Of a stretch of DNA of 64,000 bases, positions 46,301-54,260 are shown in pieces. How positions within the stretch are numbered: position 1 is the first letter of the stretch; each line of letters opens with the position of its first letter. The position numbers and the translations under genes are program-made. The notes below the pieces were generated by a model. The model was given only the letters and a program-made list of their open reading frames with translations, was not told the DNA's origin and made no database searches. The stretch comes from CAMAXB01 sp964476565 (GTDB taxonomy: Bacteria; Verrucomicrobiota; Verrucomicrobiia; Opitutales; Opitutaceae): assembly GCA_964476565.1 (NCBI GenBank), contig CAYZBG010000012.1, positions 18,991 to 82,990 of the forward strand, written 5' to 3'.

Positions 46301-47083
46301 CAGGCTGACCCGGTAGGCGCCGAAGCTGCCGAAGCGGGTCGAGACCTGATTGCTCTGCTTGCCGAGCACAGCCTCGTTGGGCGACTGGTTGACGATGCCG
46401 GCCGGACTGCCGGTGCCGAACAGCATGGAGTTCGGACCGCGGCTGATCTCGACCGAGTTCGTGTTGTACGAGTCGAAGGGCAGGCGCGCGATCGTCGGAT
46501 AGTTGTTCTGCGCCGTATCCACGGAACCGAGACCGCGGACGCGGTTGGCGGTGGAGATGCCGAAGGGGGTGCCGTCATCGCCGCTGTAACCGCCGATGCG
46601 GTCGGACGCGACGCCGCGGTTCACCGAAACGGGCGTGTAGTTGCCCGCGCCTTCGGTGTTGGCCTCGTAAAGGAACACATCGTTGAGGTCGACCGCACCG
46701 GTGTCTTCCAGCTGCTGCTTGGTCACCACGGTGATCGACGCCGCGAGGTCGCCGACGTTGGTGTTGAGGCGGCTGCCGGCGAGCGTGTTCTCGGCGTAGT
46801 AGCCGATGTCGCCCGAGGCATCGACCTGGAAGGGCGACAGCTCGATCACACTCTCCTGGCTGCCGGCGGACTGGGTGGGCGCCTGGGCGCCGCGGGCCTC
46901 GTCGGCGTTCTTGCGGGCAAGTTCGTCAGCGTCGAGCTGACCGTTGCCGTTGGCATCGTAGCGCGCGAGTGTCGCCGCATCGACCGGCGCAGCGGCCTGG
47001 GCGAGGGCGGACGACACACCGAGGGCTGCGCACGCCGGCAGGATCGCCAGTCGCCGCAGTTGTTTCCATCGTAGTGTATTCAT
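43397..47083 (-). CDS. TonB-dependent receptor with N-terminal EF-hand motif
   Basis: A 1228-residue outer-membrane receptor. Signal peptide residues 1-29 (ILPACAALGVSSALAQ). Residues 43-54 form a canonical 12-residue calcium loop, DANGNGQLDADE, with ligands at positions 1, 3, 5, 7, 9 and 12. Then a TonB-box-like VIELSPF (79-85), a plug domain (SITVVTKQQLEDTGAVDLNDVF ... EISRGPNSMLFGTGSPAGIVNQSP) and a long 22-strand-type barrel ending FDF, with a final aromatic residue as expected for an outer-membrane barrel. The ligand is not identifiable. The start at ATG 47083 opens the signal peptide. A CTGACAG/CGGTCAG inverted repeat lies about 200 nt upstream. Confidence 0.93.
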   Translation of the reverse strand: MNTLRWKQLRRLAILPACAALGVSSALAQAAAPVDAATLARYDANGNGQLDADELARKNADEARGAQAPTQSAGSQESVIELSPFQVDASGDIGYYAENTLAGSRLNTNVGDLAASITVVTKQQLEDTGAVDLNDVFLYEANTEGAGNYTPVSVNRGVASDRIGGYSGDDGTPFGISTANRVRGLGSVDTAQNNYPTIARLPFDSYNTNSVEISRGPNSMLFGTGSPAGIVNQSPNEAVLGKQSNQVSTRFGSFGAYRVSLNTNIPIGDKVAIFLAGLYDERGFQRKPSYDKYRRQYAALTYQPFRNTKITASFENYDNKNSRPNFNVPADYITPWLEAGRPGWNPLTQQITFQDTGVTTAPYLLSTLDPRYVAGVTPVGDGQLNGTTSPFFIPGIQVATRNSLYIDRGNPLYFLAGSATNGGVAPALPAAGNRTAAEWLLASRRLTQSRGMIAPIPPPSTGATGYQNWYDMGITNQSLYDWEEHNASGANYGTQEAKTFNIEFQQQIIPGLNFSAGWFRQEMDEWTHYGLGQANQLPRIYVDTNTHLLDGTVNPYFGSPYVFDWQADTFFRPETNNNLRAMLAYEKDFSRNDGWTRWLGKHRFLALGSEQKTWSNNLRYRLSSQGGDARFLPNTNTTPPNNFSWAGNSANIQRIYYLGQNDQGTVQWGAQGVASPGFGGPTSASLEFYDWNTRQFAETDIEYGMNLFYAGGNYGVTKRTIDTKNFAWQAYLWKNRIVPTLGWREDTVTLQTYNGRNPDGTTLTTPQLYTNGFGNPGFWNNLGDPFEVTGRTSTRGVVVRPFRGWQGIERRVNNGSIFAEFLSNLSFHYNESDNFNPPAGVQVDFFGNRLPTPSGEGKDYGIGGSLFNNKLSFKINWYESSNLNAPANAAGTAIARAQRIDTSAGLAWARHVVRIRNGQDPTGEFFDNNTVFPLTAAMEQQIKDLLWGNFPLGSFEWPSPADYNGTIAGTESNRSEGMEVQVIYNPKRNWNIKLTVGQQDARYSDAVGELQEWINFRKPQWEALAAPDLNTEITRFNGNKLFLGRFWSGYGFSPDANSNTTGALSTPSSTYTGIFESVYFPLIAQQDTKSPGLREWSASIISNYSFQSGRLKGWAVGGSVRWQDQAVGGYYGLLDPATYARPTATQANIVFPDLSRPIYLPTETSTDLWVSYTRRIFEDKVRMKLQLNVRDVFESGGLQTILYQADGTPAQYRIKDPRQFFLSATFDF

Positions 47084-47285
47084 AGGCTTGGGGTGTTGAC
47101 GGTGAGCGGACAAAGGTCGTGGACTCCGCAGGTAAAGAGTCGGGAGGACACACCGGCGCACGGGGCCGGTATGGGGCGGATCAGCAAGAAGGACCGAAGA
47201 GACGGCGGGGGTTGGACGCGGGCGGGACGACCGACCGCAGTTCTTGCATGCGCCGAGGGCCCCGGTGCCGCAAAACGTCTGTCAT

Positions 47286-47309
47286 CTGACAGTTCGATAA
47301 AACGGTCAG
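47286..47309. promoter_or_regulatory. Inverted repeat upstream of the TonB receptor gene
   Basis: CTGACAG (47286-47292) and CGGTCAG (47303-47309) are a 7-bp inverted pair with one mismatch, spaced by 10 nt, in the 274-nt intergenic region between adenine deaminase and the receptor. Operator function is speculative. Nothing else recognisable occurs in the region. Confidence 0.25.
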
Positions 47310-47357
47310 TCGCGACCCCAATGAAATTTCTTTTTCGACGCCCGGAGGCGCGACCGG

Positions 47358-49166
47358 TCACACCGGTTCGAACAGCGGCACGATCTGCATGCCTGGCACC
47401 GTCACGAGTCCCTTGTCGGTGATCCGGATCTCCGGAATGACCGAAAGCGGGATCAGGTTGAAACCCATGTAGGGCAAGGTGCAGCCGGCCGCCGTCCAGG
47501 CCCGCTTGAGCCGGGTCGTCTCCCGGGCCACATCACGCGCGCGCCGGTCGGAGAGCAGACCCGCCACCGGTAGGGCAACCTTGGCCACCACCCTGCCCGC
47601 CCGCACCACGCACACGCCCCCGCGCATCGCGCGCAGCGTCGCCAGCGCGAGTTGCATGTCCTCCTCGTTCGTACCGGCGAGGATGATGTTGTGCGCATCG
47701 TGGCCGACCGAACTGCCGACCGCACCGTCCGCAAGTCCGAAATCCTTCAGCAGCCCGTGCGCGACCGCGCCTGACTTGCCGTGGCGCTCGACGATGGTGA
47801 CAAAACACAGCTTCTCGCGCGCCAGCAGCGCCGACCACCCTTCGCCGGGCTTCGGTTCCAGACGCACCTTGTCATGGAATAGGATGATGCCCGGCAAGGC
47901 GGTGCGAATGACGTTCGCCGTCACTGGTCCCTCCAGCAGAGCCGGGGTCAGCGGTTTGCGCCGGCCCACCTTGATCGTGGCGTAGGCCGCCCGCGGATAC
48001 CGGTAACGCCGCTCGAGCGCCTGCTCCAGCACCGGCATGATGCGACGGTTCCTCACCACCAGTTCGCCCCCATACCAGGTCGACTGCGGCTTCAGGTCGT
48101 CATTCATCAACACGAGGTCCGCGCGCCGTCCCGGAGCGATGCCGCCCACCTCGCCGTCCAAGCGGTAACGCGTCGCCGGATGCAGCGAACCGAGGCTCCA
48201 CGCCGCCACCGGCTTGAGTCCTGCCACCACCGCCTCGCGCACCACCCAGTCGAGCCCGAACAGGAAGAGATCGTCCGCGTCGCGGTCGTCGGTGCACACG
48301 CAGACCCGCTTCGGATTCGCGCCCAGCTCCGTCACCGCCTTGATGGCCAGCGGCAGCGAATGCCACGGGGTCGTCGGAGGTCCGCCCCGCAGGAAGATCC
48401 ACATGCCGTTCTCCAGAAAGTCGCCGGCGATCTCGCGATCGATCGATTCGTGGGTGTCCGTGATGCCGCTCGCCGCGCCGGCAGCCACGAACTCGCGGCC
48501 GTAGATATGGCCGCAGACGGGCCGCCCGCGTTTCAACGCCGCGGCGAGGATCGCATGGCTGCGCGGATCGCCCATCGCCACCTGCACGAAGTCCATCTTC
48601 TCGCCAAGGGCAACCGCCTCGGGCCAGCGGTCGAAGAGCCGGCCAATCTTTGCCGCGGTCAAATCACCGCCGGCCGTCTCGAACTCCGGTGTGGTCGCCG
48701 GAACCGTGCTCGGCACGGTCAGATAGATCGAGAGCGGCGCACGGCGCGCGTCCTCGAGCATCCATTCGATGCCCTCGGCATCGCAGACATTGCCGATCTC
48801 GTGGCTGTCGCAGAACACCGTGGTGGTACCGTTGAGCAGGGCACCCTCGGCGTACGCGCAGGCGGTCATCATCGAGCTTTCGATGTGCACGTGCGGATCG
48901 ACCAGCCCCGGCGCGAGAATGCCGCCGCGACCGTCGACGTGTGCGGCCTTCAACTTGAGCCGCCGGGCCGTGCCCGCGGGTTGGACGGCGGCGATGCGGC
49001 CGGCCTTCAGCCAGACCTCGCGGGCGTCATGCAGGCGTTCCGTGTAGGTCGAGAGCAGGCGCACGCCGGTGATCACCTGGTCAGGTGCCTCCCGCCCCAT
49101 GGCTACGGCGGCGAGGGTGCGGGTCAGAGTGTGGAGCGGAGCGACAGAAAATCGGGTCAAGGGCAT
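47358..49166 (-). CDS. ade: Adenine deaminase
   Basis: A 602-residue amidohydrolase that deaminates adenine to hypoxanthine in purine salvage. Seen: VDPHVHIESSMMT (HxH metal ligands), TTTVFCDSHEIGNVCD, VCGHIYGREFVA, CTDDRDADDLF with a metal Asp, then the C-terminal domain with GVGHDAHNIILAGTNEEDMQLAL-like text (VGHDAHNIILAG) and PEIRITDKGLVTV. Length matches the family (about 580-600). Start ATG 49166. It is a separate transcription unit from the metal operon downstream in the reading sense; its start is 40 nt from the end of the YtgD-like permease gene. Confidence 0.95.
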   Translation of the reverse strand: MPLTRFSVAPLHTLTRTLAAVAMGREAPDQVITGVRLLSTYTERLHDAREVWLKAGRIAAVQPAGTARRLKLKAAHVDGRGGILAPGLVDPHVHIESSMMTACAYAEGALLNGTTTVFCDSHEIGNVCDAEGIEWMLEDARRAPLSIYLTVPSTVPATTPEFETAGGDLTAAKIGRLFDRWPEAVALGEKMDFVQVAMGDPRSHAILAAALKRGRPVCGHIYGREFVAAGAASGITDTHESIDREIAGDFLENGMWIFLRGGPPTTPWHSLPLAIKAVTELGANPKRVCVCTDDRDADDLFLFGLDWVVREAVVAGLKPVAAWSLGSLHPATRYRLDGEVGGIAPGRRADLVLMNDDLKPQSTWYGGELVVRNRRIMPVLEQALERRYRYPRAAYATIKVGRRKPLTPALLEGPVTANVIRTALPGIILFHDKVRLEPKPGEGWSALLAREKLCFVTIVERHGKSGAVAHGLLKDFGLADGAVGSSVGHDAHNIILAGTNEEDMQLALATLRAMRGGVCVVRAGRVVAKVALPVAGLLSDRRARDVARETTRLKRAWTAAGCTLPYMGFNLIPLSVIPEIRITDKGLVTVPGMQIVPLFEPV

Positions 49167-49206
49167 GCCCGGACGTAGCAGCCGAGATGCCAGCCAGCGA
49201 TTGCAT

Positions 49207-50166
49207 TCATGACGCCACCGGCGCGGTCGCCCCACCCCGTCGCCGCCTGGCGCGCGCCAGCAGGCCTTCCCGGGGGGCGAACACCCAGGCCAGACCGAAC
49301 AGACCGGCTCCGGCCACGACCATGGCCGCCGCGATGGAGCAATCCAGCCAGACGCCGAGGCTCACACCGAGAAAGGCACTGAGCGCCGCATGGACCACGC
49401 TCAGGCCATGGATCACGGACAGCCGGGTGCTCAGAAAGCCAGCCGTGGCCCCGGGCAAGATCAGCATGGCAATGACGAGAATCGCCCCCACCGCCTCGAA
49501 GGCACTGACCACTACGAGGGAAAGCACGGACATCAGACCGTGGTGCATCCAGGTGGGATTCATGCCGAGGCTGCGCGCCAAGCCTGGGTCGAACGAACTC
49601 ACCAACAGTTCCTTGAAGAAAACCAAAATCAGCACCACCACGCCGGCCAACACCCCGCCCATGCGGACCACCGACTCCGGCCCGAGCAGCACCGACCCCA
49701 CATGCACCATGGGCTCCAGCGGCACGAACACGATCTCCCCGTACAGCACGCAGTCGGCATCGAGGTCGATCTGGCCGGCAAAGTTGACCGTCAGAATCAC
49801 GCCAATCGCAAACAAGGTGGAGAAGGCGATGCCGATCGCCGCGTCGGGCTTCACGCGGGTCCGGCTGTGGATGAACCCGATGATCAAGGTCGTCGCTACG
49901 CCCGCCGCCAGCGCGCCGGCGAACATCGGTCCGGTGCCGCGACTGCCCGACACCAGAAACGCCAGCACGAGTCCCGGCAGCACGCTGTGGCTGATCGCGT
50001 CGCCCATCAGGGCGAGGCGGCGCAACATGAGGTAGTTGCCCACCAAACCGCAGGCTGCCGCCACGAGGAAACCCATCAGGCCGACCCAGCCGAACAGGGC
50101 GAGGTCCTCCGTCCACGGGGCGACGAACACACGATGCGCATCGAAGGCGGGAATCAGCTCACTCAT
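49207..50166 (-). CDS. Metal ABC transporter permease (YtgD/MntB/ZnuB type)
   Basis: A 319-residue integral-membrane subunit of an ABC-3 family Mn/Zn/Fe importer. About nine hydrophobic segments; family signatures are LMLRRLALMGDAISHSVLPGLVLAF, KPDAAIGIAFSTLFAIGV and GAILVIAMLILPGATAGFLSTR. Last gene of the operon; it starts inside the stop of the permease-repressor gene (ATGA overlap). It corresponds to YtgD in the chlamydial operon, partner of the fused permease in the transport channel. Confidence 0.92.
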   Translation of the reverse strand: MSELIPAFDAHRVFVAPWTEDLALFGWVGLMGFLVAAACGLVGNYLMLRRLALMGDAISHSVLPGLVLAFLVSGSRGTGPMFAGALAAGVATTLIIGFIHSRTRVKPDAAIGIAFSTLFAIGVILTVNFAGQIDLDADCVLYGEIVFVPLEPMVHVGSVLLGPESVVRMGGVLAGVVVLILVFFKELLVSSFDPGLARSLGMNPTWMHHGLMSVLSLVVVSAFEAVGAILVIAMLILPGATAGFLSTRLSVIHGLSVVHAALSAFLGVSLGVWLDCSIAAAMVVAGAGLFGLAWVFAPREGLLARARRRRGGATAPVAS

Positions 50167-51593
50167 CGTTCGCGCCCTCCGTCGTCACCCCGGTGGATCT
50201 CGCGCGGACCGGGGATCGCCTTGCCATGCGGATCGACCTTCGCGTAGTTCAGCCGCCGCTCGAGATCGCGCACGACCTGCTCGCCCAGCACGTGCTCGAT
50301 GCGCTCGGCGTCATCGTGCACGTGATCCGGGGCGATATTCGCCGACTGCGTCAGATAAAGTTCCCACAGCCGGTGGTTGCGCACGATCTCTCCGGCGCGC
50401 CGGCGTCCGGCCGGCGTGAAATACAGGGTGTCGCCTTCGCGCGTGGCGAGGCCGTGTCGCACGAGTTCGTCGACCTGGCGCAGCGCCTCGGTCTCGGTCT
50501 CCTTCCGCCGGCCGGCCAGTGAGAGAACCGAGAGCGCCTCGCCGCCTGTCTCGTCCGCCTCCAGCACATGGAACATCGCCTTCAACGTGTTCTCACGTCG
50601 CATGCGCGCCGTGCCCGAACGCTGGCGCCACCACCGCGCCAGCACGCCGTGCCGGGGGCCGAAGAGGAAGGCTCCGGTGAACACCGTGCTCGCCGCCACG
50701 ACCATGAGCGGTCCCGTGGGCAGGCCCGGACGGAGGAAGGACACGAAGGCCCCGAGCACGCCGGCGAGCACGCCGAATAGCGACGCCAGCAGCAGCAGCC
50801 GGTGCAGCCGGTCGGTGAGCAGGTAGGCGGCGGCGGCAGGCGTGATCAGCAGGGCCGAAACGAGCACCACGCCGACCGCCTGCAGGGCGGTCACCACGGC
50901 CGCGGCAAGCAGGAGCATCAGCCCGTGATGTATCCATCTCGCCGGTACTCCGCTCGAACGGGCAAACCCCGGATCGAAGCTGGTCACGAGCAGTTCCTTG
51001 TAGAACGCAATCACCAGCCCGAGCACCGCCGCCGTCACCACCGCCATGAGGGCGAGGTCGTCTGCCCCCAGCGCGGCCGCCTGACCGAACAGGAACTTGT
51101 CGATCCCGCTCTTGTTGCCCGTCGGCAGTCGCTGGATCATCGTGACCAGACACATGCCGGCGGCAAAGAACGTCGCGAGCACCAGGCCGAGGGCGGCGTC
51201 CTCTTTGAGCCGCGTCGTCCGGGTGAGGGCTCCGACCAGCGCGGTGCCCAGCAGGCCGGCCACCGTTGCTCCGACGAAGATCGCGAGCGGATCCTTGGTC
51301 ATGTTCCAGAGGAAGCCGAGCGCCACGCCGGGCAGCACGGCATGCGAAAGGGCGTCACCGACCAACGCCATGCGCCGCACGACCACGAATCCGCCGAGCA
51401 GGCCGCAGCCCAGCCCGAGCAGGACCGATCCCAGCAACGCATAGCGCACCGAAACATCCTGCAGGGTCAGGAAACGCGCCGCTTGATCGGACCAGTCCGC
51501 CGCGAGGAGCGGGTTCGCGGTCAACGCCAGCAACCCGCACATTCCCACCGCCACGACAAATCGACGCCGTTGCATGGCACGCACCGCCCTCAC
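50163..51593 (-). CDS. Metal ABC permease fused to a DtxR/MntR-type repressor (YtgCR-like)
   Basis: A 476-residue two-part protein. Residues about 45-315 are an ABC-3 metal permease (VVVRRMALVGDALSHAVLPG, LKEDAALGLVLATFFAAGM, LVSALLITPAAAAYLL). Residues about 330-460 are a complete DtxR-like module: winged helix (SVLSLAGRRKETETEALRQ, then LYFTPAGRRR) and metal/dimerisation domain with H407, E430, E433 and H434 aligned by pattern to MntR H77, E99, E102 and H103. The N-terminal metal ligands of MntR (Asp/Glu) are not obvious: that helix reads RRENTLKAMFHVL. This matches chlamydial YtgCR, where the repressor is released by cleavage (established for Chlamydia; inference here). Start GTG 51593 overlaps the ATPase stop; ATG 51575 is the alternative. 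Confidence 0.9.
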   Translation of the reverse strand: MRAVRAMQRRRFVVAVGMCGLLALTANPLLAADWSDQAARFLTLQDVSVRYALLGSVLLGLGCGLLGGFVVVRRMALVGDALSHAVLPGVALGFLWNMTKDPLAIFVGATVAGLLGTALVGALTRTTRLKEDAALGLVLATFFAAGMCLVTMIQRLPTGNKSGIDKFLFGQAAALGADDLALMAVVTAAVLGLVIAFYKELLVTSFDPGFARSSGVPARWIHHGLMLLLAAAVVTALQAVGVVLVSALLITPAAAAYLLTDRLHRLLLLASLFGVLAGVLGAFVSFLRPGLPTGPLMVVAASTVFTGAFLFGPRHGVLARWWRQRSGTARMRRENTLKAMFHVLEADETGGEALSVLSLAGRRKETETEALRQVDELVRHGLATREGDTLYFTPAGRRRAGEIVRNHRLWELYLTQSANIAPDHVHDDAERIEHVLGEQVVRDLERRLNYAKVDPHGKAIPGPREIHRGDDGGRER

Positions 51594-52372
51594 CTCCCGC
51601 CACCGGGACCGGTTGCCGCGCCGAGGGCCTGGGCCACCTCGGACAGGATCGTCAGGCGTCCGCCATACGTCTTCTGCAGCAGCTCGGCCGTGTAGACCTC
51701 CGCGGTCGGACCGAACGCGATCACGTGGAGGTTGAGCAGGAGCAGTCGGTCAAAGTACTGGCGCGCCGTCGGCAGGTCGTGGTGCACGACAAGGATCGTC
51801 TTTCCGCGGTCGCGCAGCTCGCGCAACACCGCGATGATGGCCGCCTCAGTCGCCGCATCGACGCCGGCAAACGGTTCGTCCATGAAATAGAGCTCCGCTT
51901 CCTGCGCGAGCGCGCGGGCGAGGAAGACCCGCTGCTGCTGCCCGCCGGACAAATTCGAAATCTGCCGGTCGGCCAGCGGCAGGAGGTTCACCTTCTCGAG
52001 GCAGGCCCGGGCCACGTCGCGGTCCGCCCGGCCGGGTCGCCGCCAGAGCCCGAGGCGTCCGTAGCGCCCCATCAGCACGACATCCATCACGCTGACCGGG
52101 AAATCCCAGTCGACCGACTCCCGCTGCGGCACATACCCCACCTTGGTCGGCACGGCCTGCAGCGGCTGGCCGAAGATCTTCACCCAACCGCTCTGCAGCG
52201 GCAGCAGGCCCATGCAGGCCTTGATCAAAGTCGACTTGCCGGCGCCATTGGGTCCGACGATGCCGACCAACTGTCCGGGCGGCACGACGAGGTCGATGCC
52301 CCAGAGCACGGGCTTCTGGTGATACGCGACCGTAAGGTCGTGCACTTCGAGCGGTGGCAAGGCGGAGGACAT
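51590..52372 (-). CDS. Metal ABC transporter ATP-binding protein (YtgB/MntA/ZnuC type)
   Basis: A 260-residue ABC ATPase energising metal uptake. Walker A GPNGAGKST, Q-loop YVPQRESVDWDFP (the PxxxxxDWxFP wording typifies Mn/Zn importers), signature LSGGQQQR, Walker B LYFMDEPFAGVD and switch His in VVHHDL. Its stop overlaps the fused permease start (GTGA), and its start shares one base with the stop of the outer-membrane protein gene, so the genes are tightly coupled. Confidence 0.93.
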   Translation of the reverse strand: MSSALPPLEVHDLTVAYHQKPVLWGIDLVVPPGQLVGIVGPNGAGKSTLIKACMGLLPLQSGWVKIFGQPLQAVPTKVGYVPQRESVDWDFPVSVMDVVLMGRYGRLGLWRRPGRADRDVARACLEKVNLLPLADRQISNLSGGQQQRVFLARALAQEAELYFMDEPFAGVDAATEAAIIAVLRELRDRGKTILVVHHDLPTARQYFDRLLLLNLHVIAFGPTAEVYTAELLQKTYGGRLTILSEVAQALGAATGPGGGR

Positions 52373-53169
52373 CAGTAGCGGCGGGCGAGGCCGATGAACA
52401 CGACCAGATCGTCGGCGGCGCGGGTCAGACCGAGATTGATCCCCGCGTCAAATTGCAGGTCCTCGGTGAGCCCGTAGGTGGTGCCGACGTTGAAACTTCC
52501 GGCCGGCGCGCCCTCCCCGACCCACCAGGCCACTTCGAAGAATACGCCCAACCGCTCCGTGACCCCGCGGCTAACCGTCGCGGTGTTGAGCCAGCCGAGA
52601 CGGTGTCCGGTGTCCGCGTCGTTGCGCACGACTGCGAGCTCCGTCATCGCGTCAAAGCCCCATGTCTCCGAAAGGTCCATGGCGAACGGCACGATAAGGC
52701 CTCCCTCCCACGCGTCGTTGCCGATTCGCCGCGCGGCCGTGGGCAGCTTGACGTAGGGCATCAGGGCAATTGCGCGCGGTCCGTCGTCGTTGCCGATCAG
52801 GTTGTGCTTGTAACGCAGCGTGAGGTCGCCGGCGCCGCGCACGCGGTCGCGATTGCCGGTGGCGGTGTCGCGCACCTCGACGTCGACAAAACCGTCGTGG
52901 ACGAGTTGCAACTCGGAGTGCGGCGTGAGCCCGACGCGGACATTAAGCGGGGCAAACTCCCACGTTTCCGTGCGCACGCCGTCCCGCTCCAGCGTATGCT
53001 CGTCCCGCGTCCATTGGGCGGCGCTCAGTTCGAGTTGCCAGCGGTCCGCCTCCACGGTGAAGGGGCTCTCGGTCGTGTCCGGTCGGTCGGTGGTGAGCGG
53101 ACGGGCGGCGAGGAGCGCCGCCGCCGCCAACGGCTGCAACGCGAGGAGGGCAAGGCGGTGAGAGTTCAT
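52372..53169 (-). CDS. Exported beta-barrel-like protein (Phenol_MetA_deg type) inside the metal operon
   Basis: A 265-residue protein with a signal peptide (about residues 1-22) and then many short amphipathic beta-strands (LRYKHNLIGN, IALMPYVKLPTA, LGVFFEVAWWVGEG, LQFDAGINLGLT) ending in an aromatic Tyr, as in outer-membrane barrels of the Phenol_MetA_deg/transporter family. It sits between substrate-binding protein and ATPase genes, overlapping both by a few bases, so it is co-expressed with metal uptake and may be an outer-membrane entry protein for the metal. That role is inferred from position. Confidence 0.72.
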   Translation of the reverse strand: MNSHRLALLALQPLAAAALLAARPLTTDRPDTTESPFTVEADRWQLELSAAQWTRDEHTLERDGVRTETWEFAPLNVRVGLTPHSELQLVHDGFVDVEVRDTATGNRDRVRGAGDLTLRYKHNLIGNDDGPRAIALMPYVKLPTAARRIGNDAWEGGLIVPFAMDLSETWGFDAMTELAVVRNDADTGHRLGWLNTATVSRGVTERLGVFFEVAWWVGEGAPAGSFNVGTTYGLTEDLQFDAGINLGLTRAADDLVVFIGLARRY

Positions 53170-54083
53170 TTCAGAGCTTGAACGATGGTGGTGAGGTTGT
53201 GGCGGACCATGCCTTCGTAGGTGCCGAGATCGTAGCCGTTCTCGATCTGCCCGGGCGTGCCCATCGCATCGGAGAACAATTCACCGCCGATGCGCACGCC
53301 CGCGTCCTGGGCCAGGCGCCGCAGCGTGTCGGGCGGCACACTCGACTCGACAAAGATCGCCTTCACGCCGCGCGCCCGAATGAAGTCCGCCAGGCGTGCC
53401 ATGTCGGCGAGGCCGGCCTCGCTCACGGTGGAAATGCCCTGCAGGCCGACGACCTCGAACCCGTAGGCCCGGCCGAAGTAGTTGTAGGCGTCATGGCTGG
53501 TGACCAGCACGCGACGCTCGGCCGGCAGCTCCGCCGCCTTCGCCAACGCCCAGGCGTGCAGCGCCTCCAGACGCGCCCTCACCTCGCGCCCACGCTGTTC
53601 GTAATGCGCACGGTTCGCCGCATCGGCATCAGCCAACCCGGATACGACCACGTCGACGCAGCGGGCCCAGAGGGACACATCAAACCATACGTGCGGATCC
53701 GCATGTCCGCCCATGTCCTCGGGCTCCAGCAATGCCTCCTCCGGGATCGACTCGGCCAACGCGTACACATGCCGCTTGGTCCGGGCCATCTTGGTGAAGA
53801 GGTCGGCCAGACGTCCTTCGAGCATGAGCCCGTTATAGAAAATCACGTCGGCCCGCTGCAACATCACCACATCCGATGCGCTCGCCTTGTAGAGATGCGG
53901 ATCGACCCCGGGCCCCATCAACCCCTCCACCACGGCCCGTTCCCCCGCCACCTGTCGCACCAAATCGGCCACCATCGAGGTGGTCGCCGCCACGCGCAAG
54001 GGCCGCTCCGCCGCCTGCACTCCGCCCGCCCCCAGCACGCCGGCGAGCAATCCCAAACCGAACAGAAATGCACGTCTCGTCAT
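53166..54083 (-). CDS. Metal ABC transporter substrate-binding protein (YtgA/TroA/ZnuA type)
   Basis: A 305-residue exported protein that captures a divalent metal in the periplasm. Start ATG 54083 opens a signal peptide (residues about 1-24, with RR near the start, so either Sec or Tat is possible; LAGVLGAGGVQAA). Seen: VATTSMVADLVRQVAG, GVDPHLYKAS with the first metal His, HADPHVWFDVSLW with the second, VTSHDAYNYFGRAYGFEV with the third, and VESSVPPDTL ... LFSDAMG with Glu/Asp ligands, i.e. the cluster A-I pattern of Mn/Zn/Fe-binding proteins. No His-rich ZnuA loop is present, favouring Mn or Fe over Zn. First gene of the operon, behind a DtxR-like box. Confidence 0.93.
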   Translation of the reverse strand: MTRRAFLFGLGLLAGVLGAGGVQAAERPLRVAATTSMVADLVRQVAGERAVVEGLMGPGVDPHLYKASASDVVMLQRADVIFYNGLMLEGRLADLFTKMARTKRHVYALAESIPEEALLEPEDMGGHADPHVWFDVSLWARCVDVVVSGLADADAANRAHYEQRGREVRARLEALHAWALAKAAELPAERRVLVTSHDAYNYFGRAYGFEVVGLQGISTVSEAGLADMARLADFIRARGVKAIFVESSVPPDTLRRLAQDAGVRIGGELFSDAMGTPGQIENGYDLGTYEGMVRHNLTTIVQALK

Positions 54084-54123
54084 GCCGCGGAACGAAAGCG
54101 GGGCCGACGTTAAAGTCAAAGAA

Positions 54124-54142
54124 GAAAGTTAGCCTAGACTAA
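54124..54142 (-). promoter_or_regulatory. DtxR/IdeR-like operator upstream of the metal operon
   Basis: The plus-strand 19-mer GAAAGTTAGCCTAGACTAA agrees with the DtxR/IdeR consensus (TTAGGTTAGCCTAACCTAA) at 14 of 19 positions, with GTTAGCCTA intact. It overlaps the predicted transcription start, so a bound repressor would block initiation. It lies 41 nt before the first start codon of the operon. Confidence 0.75.
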
Positions 54143-54144
54143 TT

Positions 54145-54150
54145 ATTATA
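54145..54150 (-). promoter_or_regulatory. Minus-10 element TATAAT of the metal operon
   Basis: On the minus strand a perfect TATAAT occurs at 54150-54145, placing the start point near 54138, inside the DtxR-like box. No good -35 is visible at the right distance (CCACCA), so an activator or extended contacts may be needed. Confidence 0.6.
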
Positions 54151-54260
54151 GCTAAACCCCTTCCCTCTGGTGGCTTAAGCCATCTGAATTCTGAGTCTGG
54201 CCCCGGCCGTGCCTCTCCGCCCGGGAACCGGCGGGGAGCCGCGGCGTATCCACACCAGCC

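Noticed and set aside
45095..47074. Open frame of 659 codons on the plus strand opposite the TonB receptor
   Set aside because: Val/Arg/Asp-rich shadow with no domain and no promoter; the receptor on the other strand is unmistakable.
54175..54260. Terminator after cysN
   Set aside because: CTCTCCGCCCG and CCGGCGGGGAG can pair only with mismatches and there is no T-tract on the minus strand.
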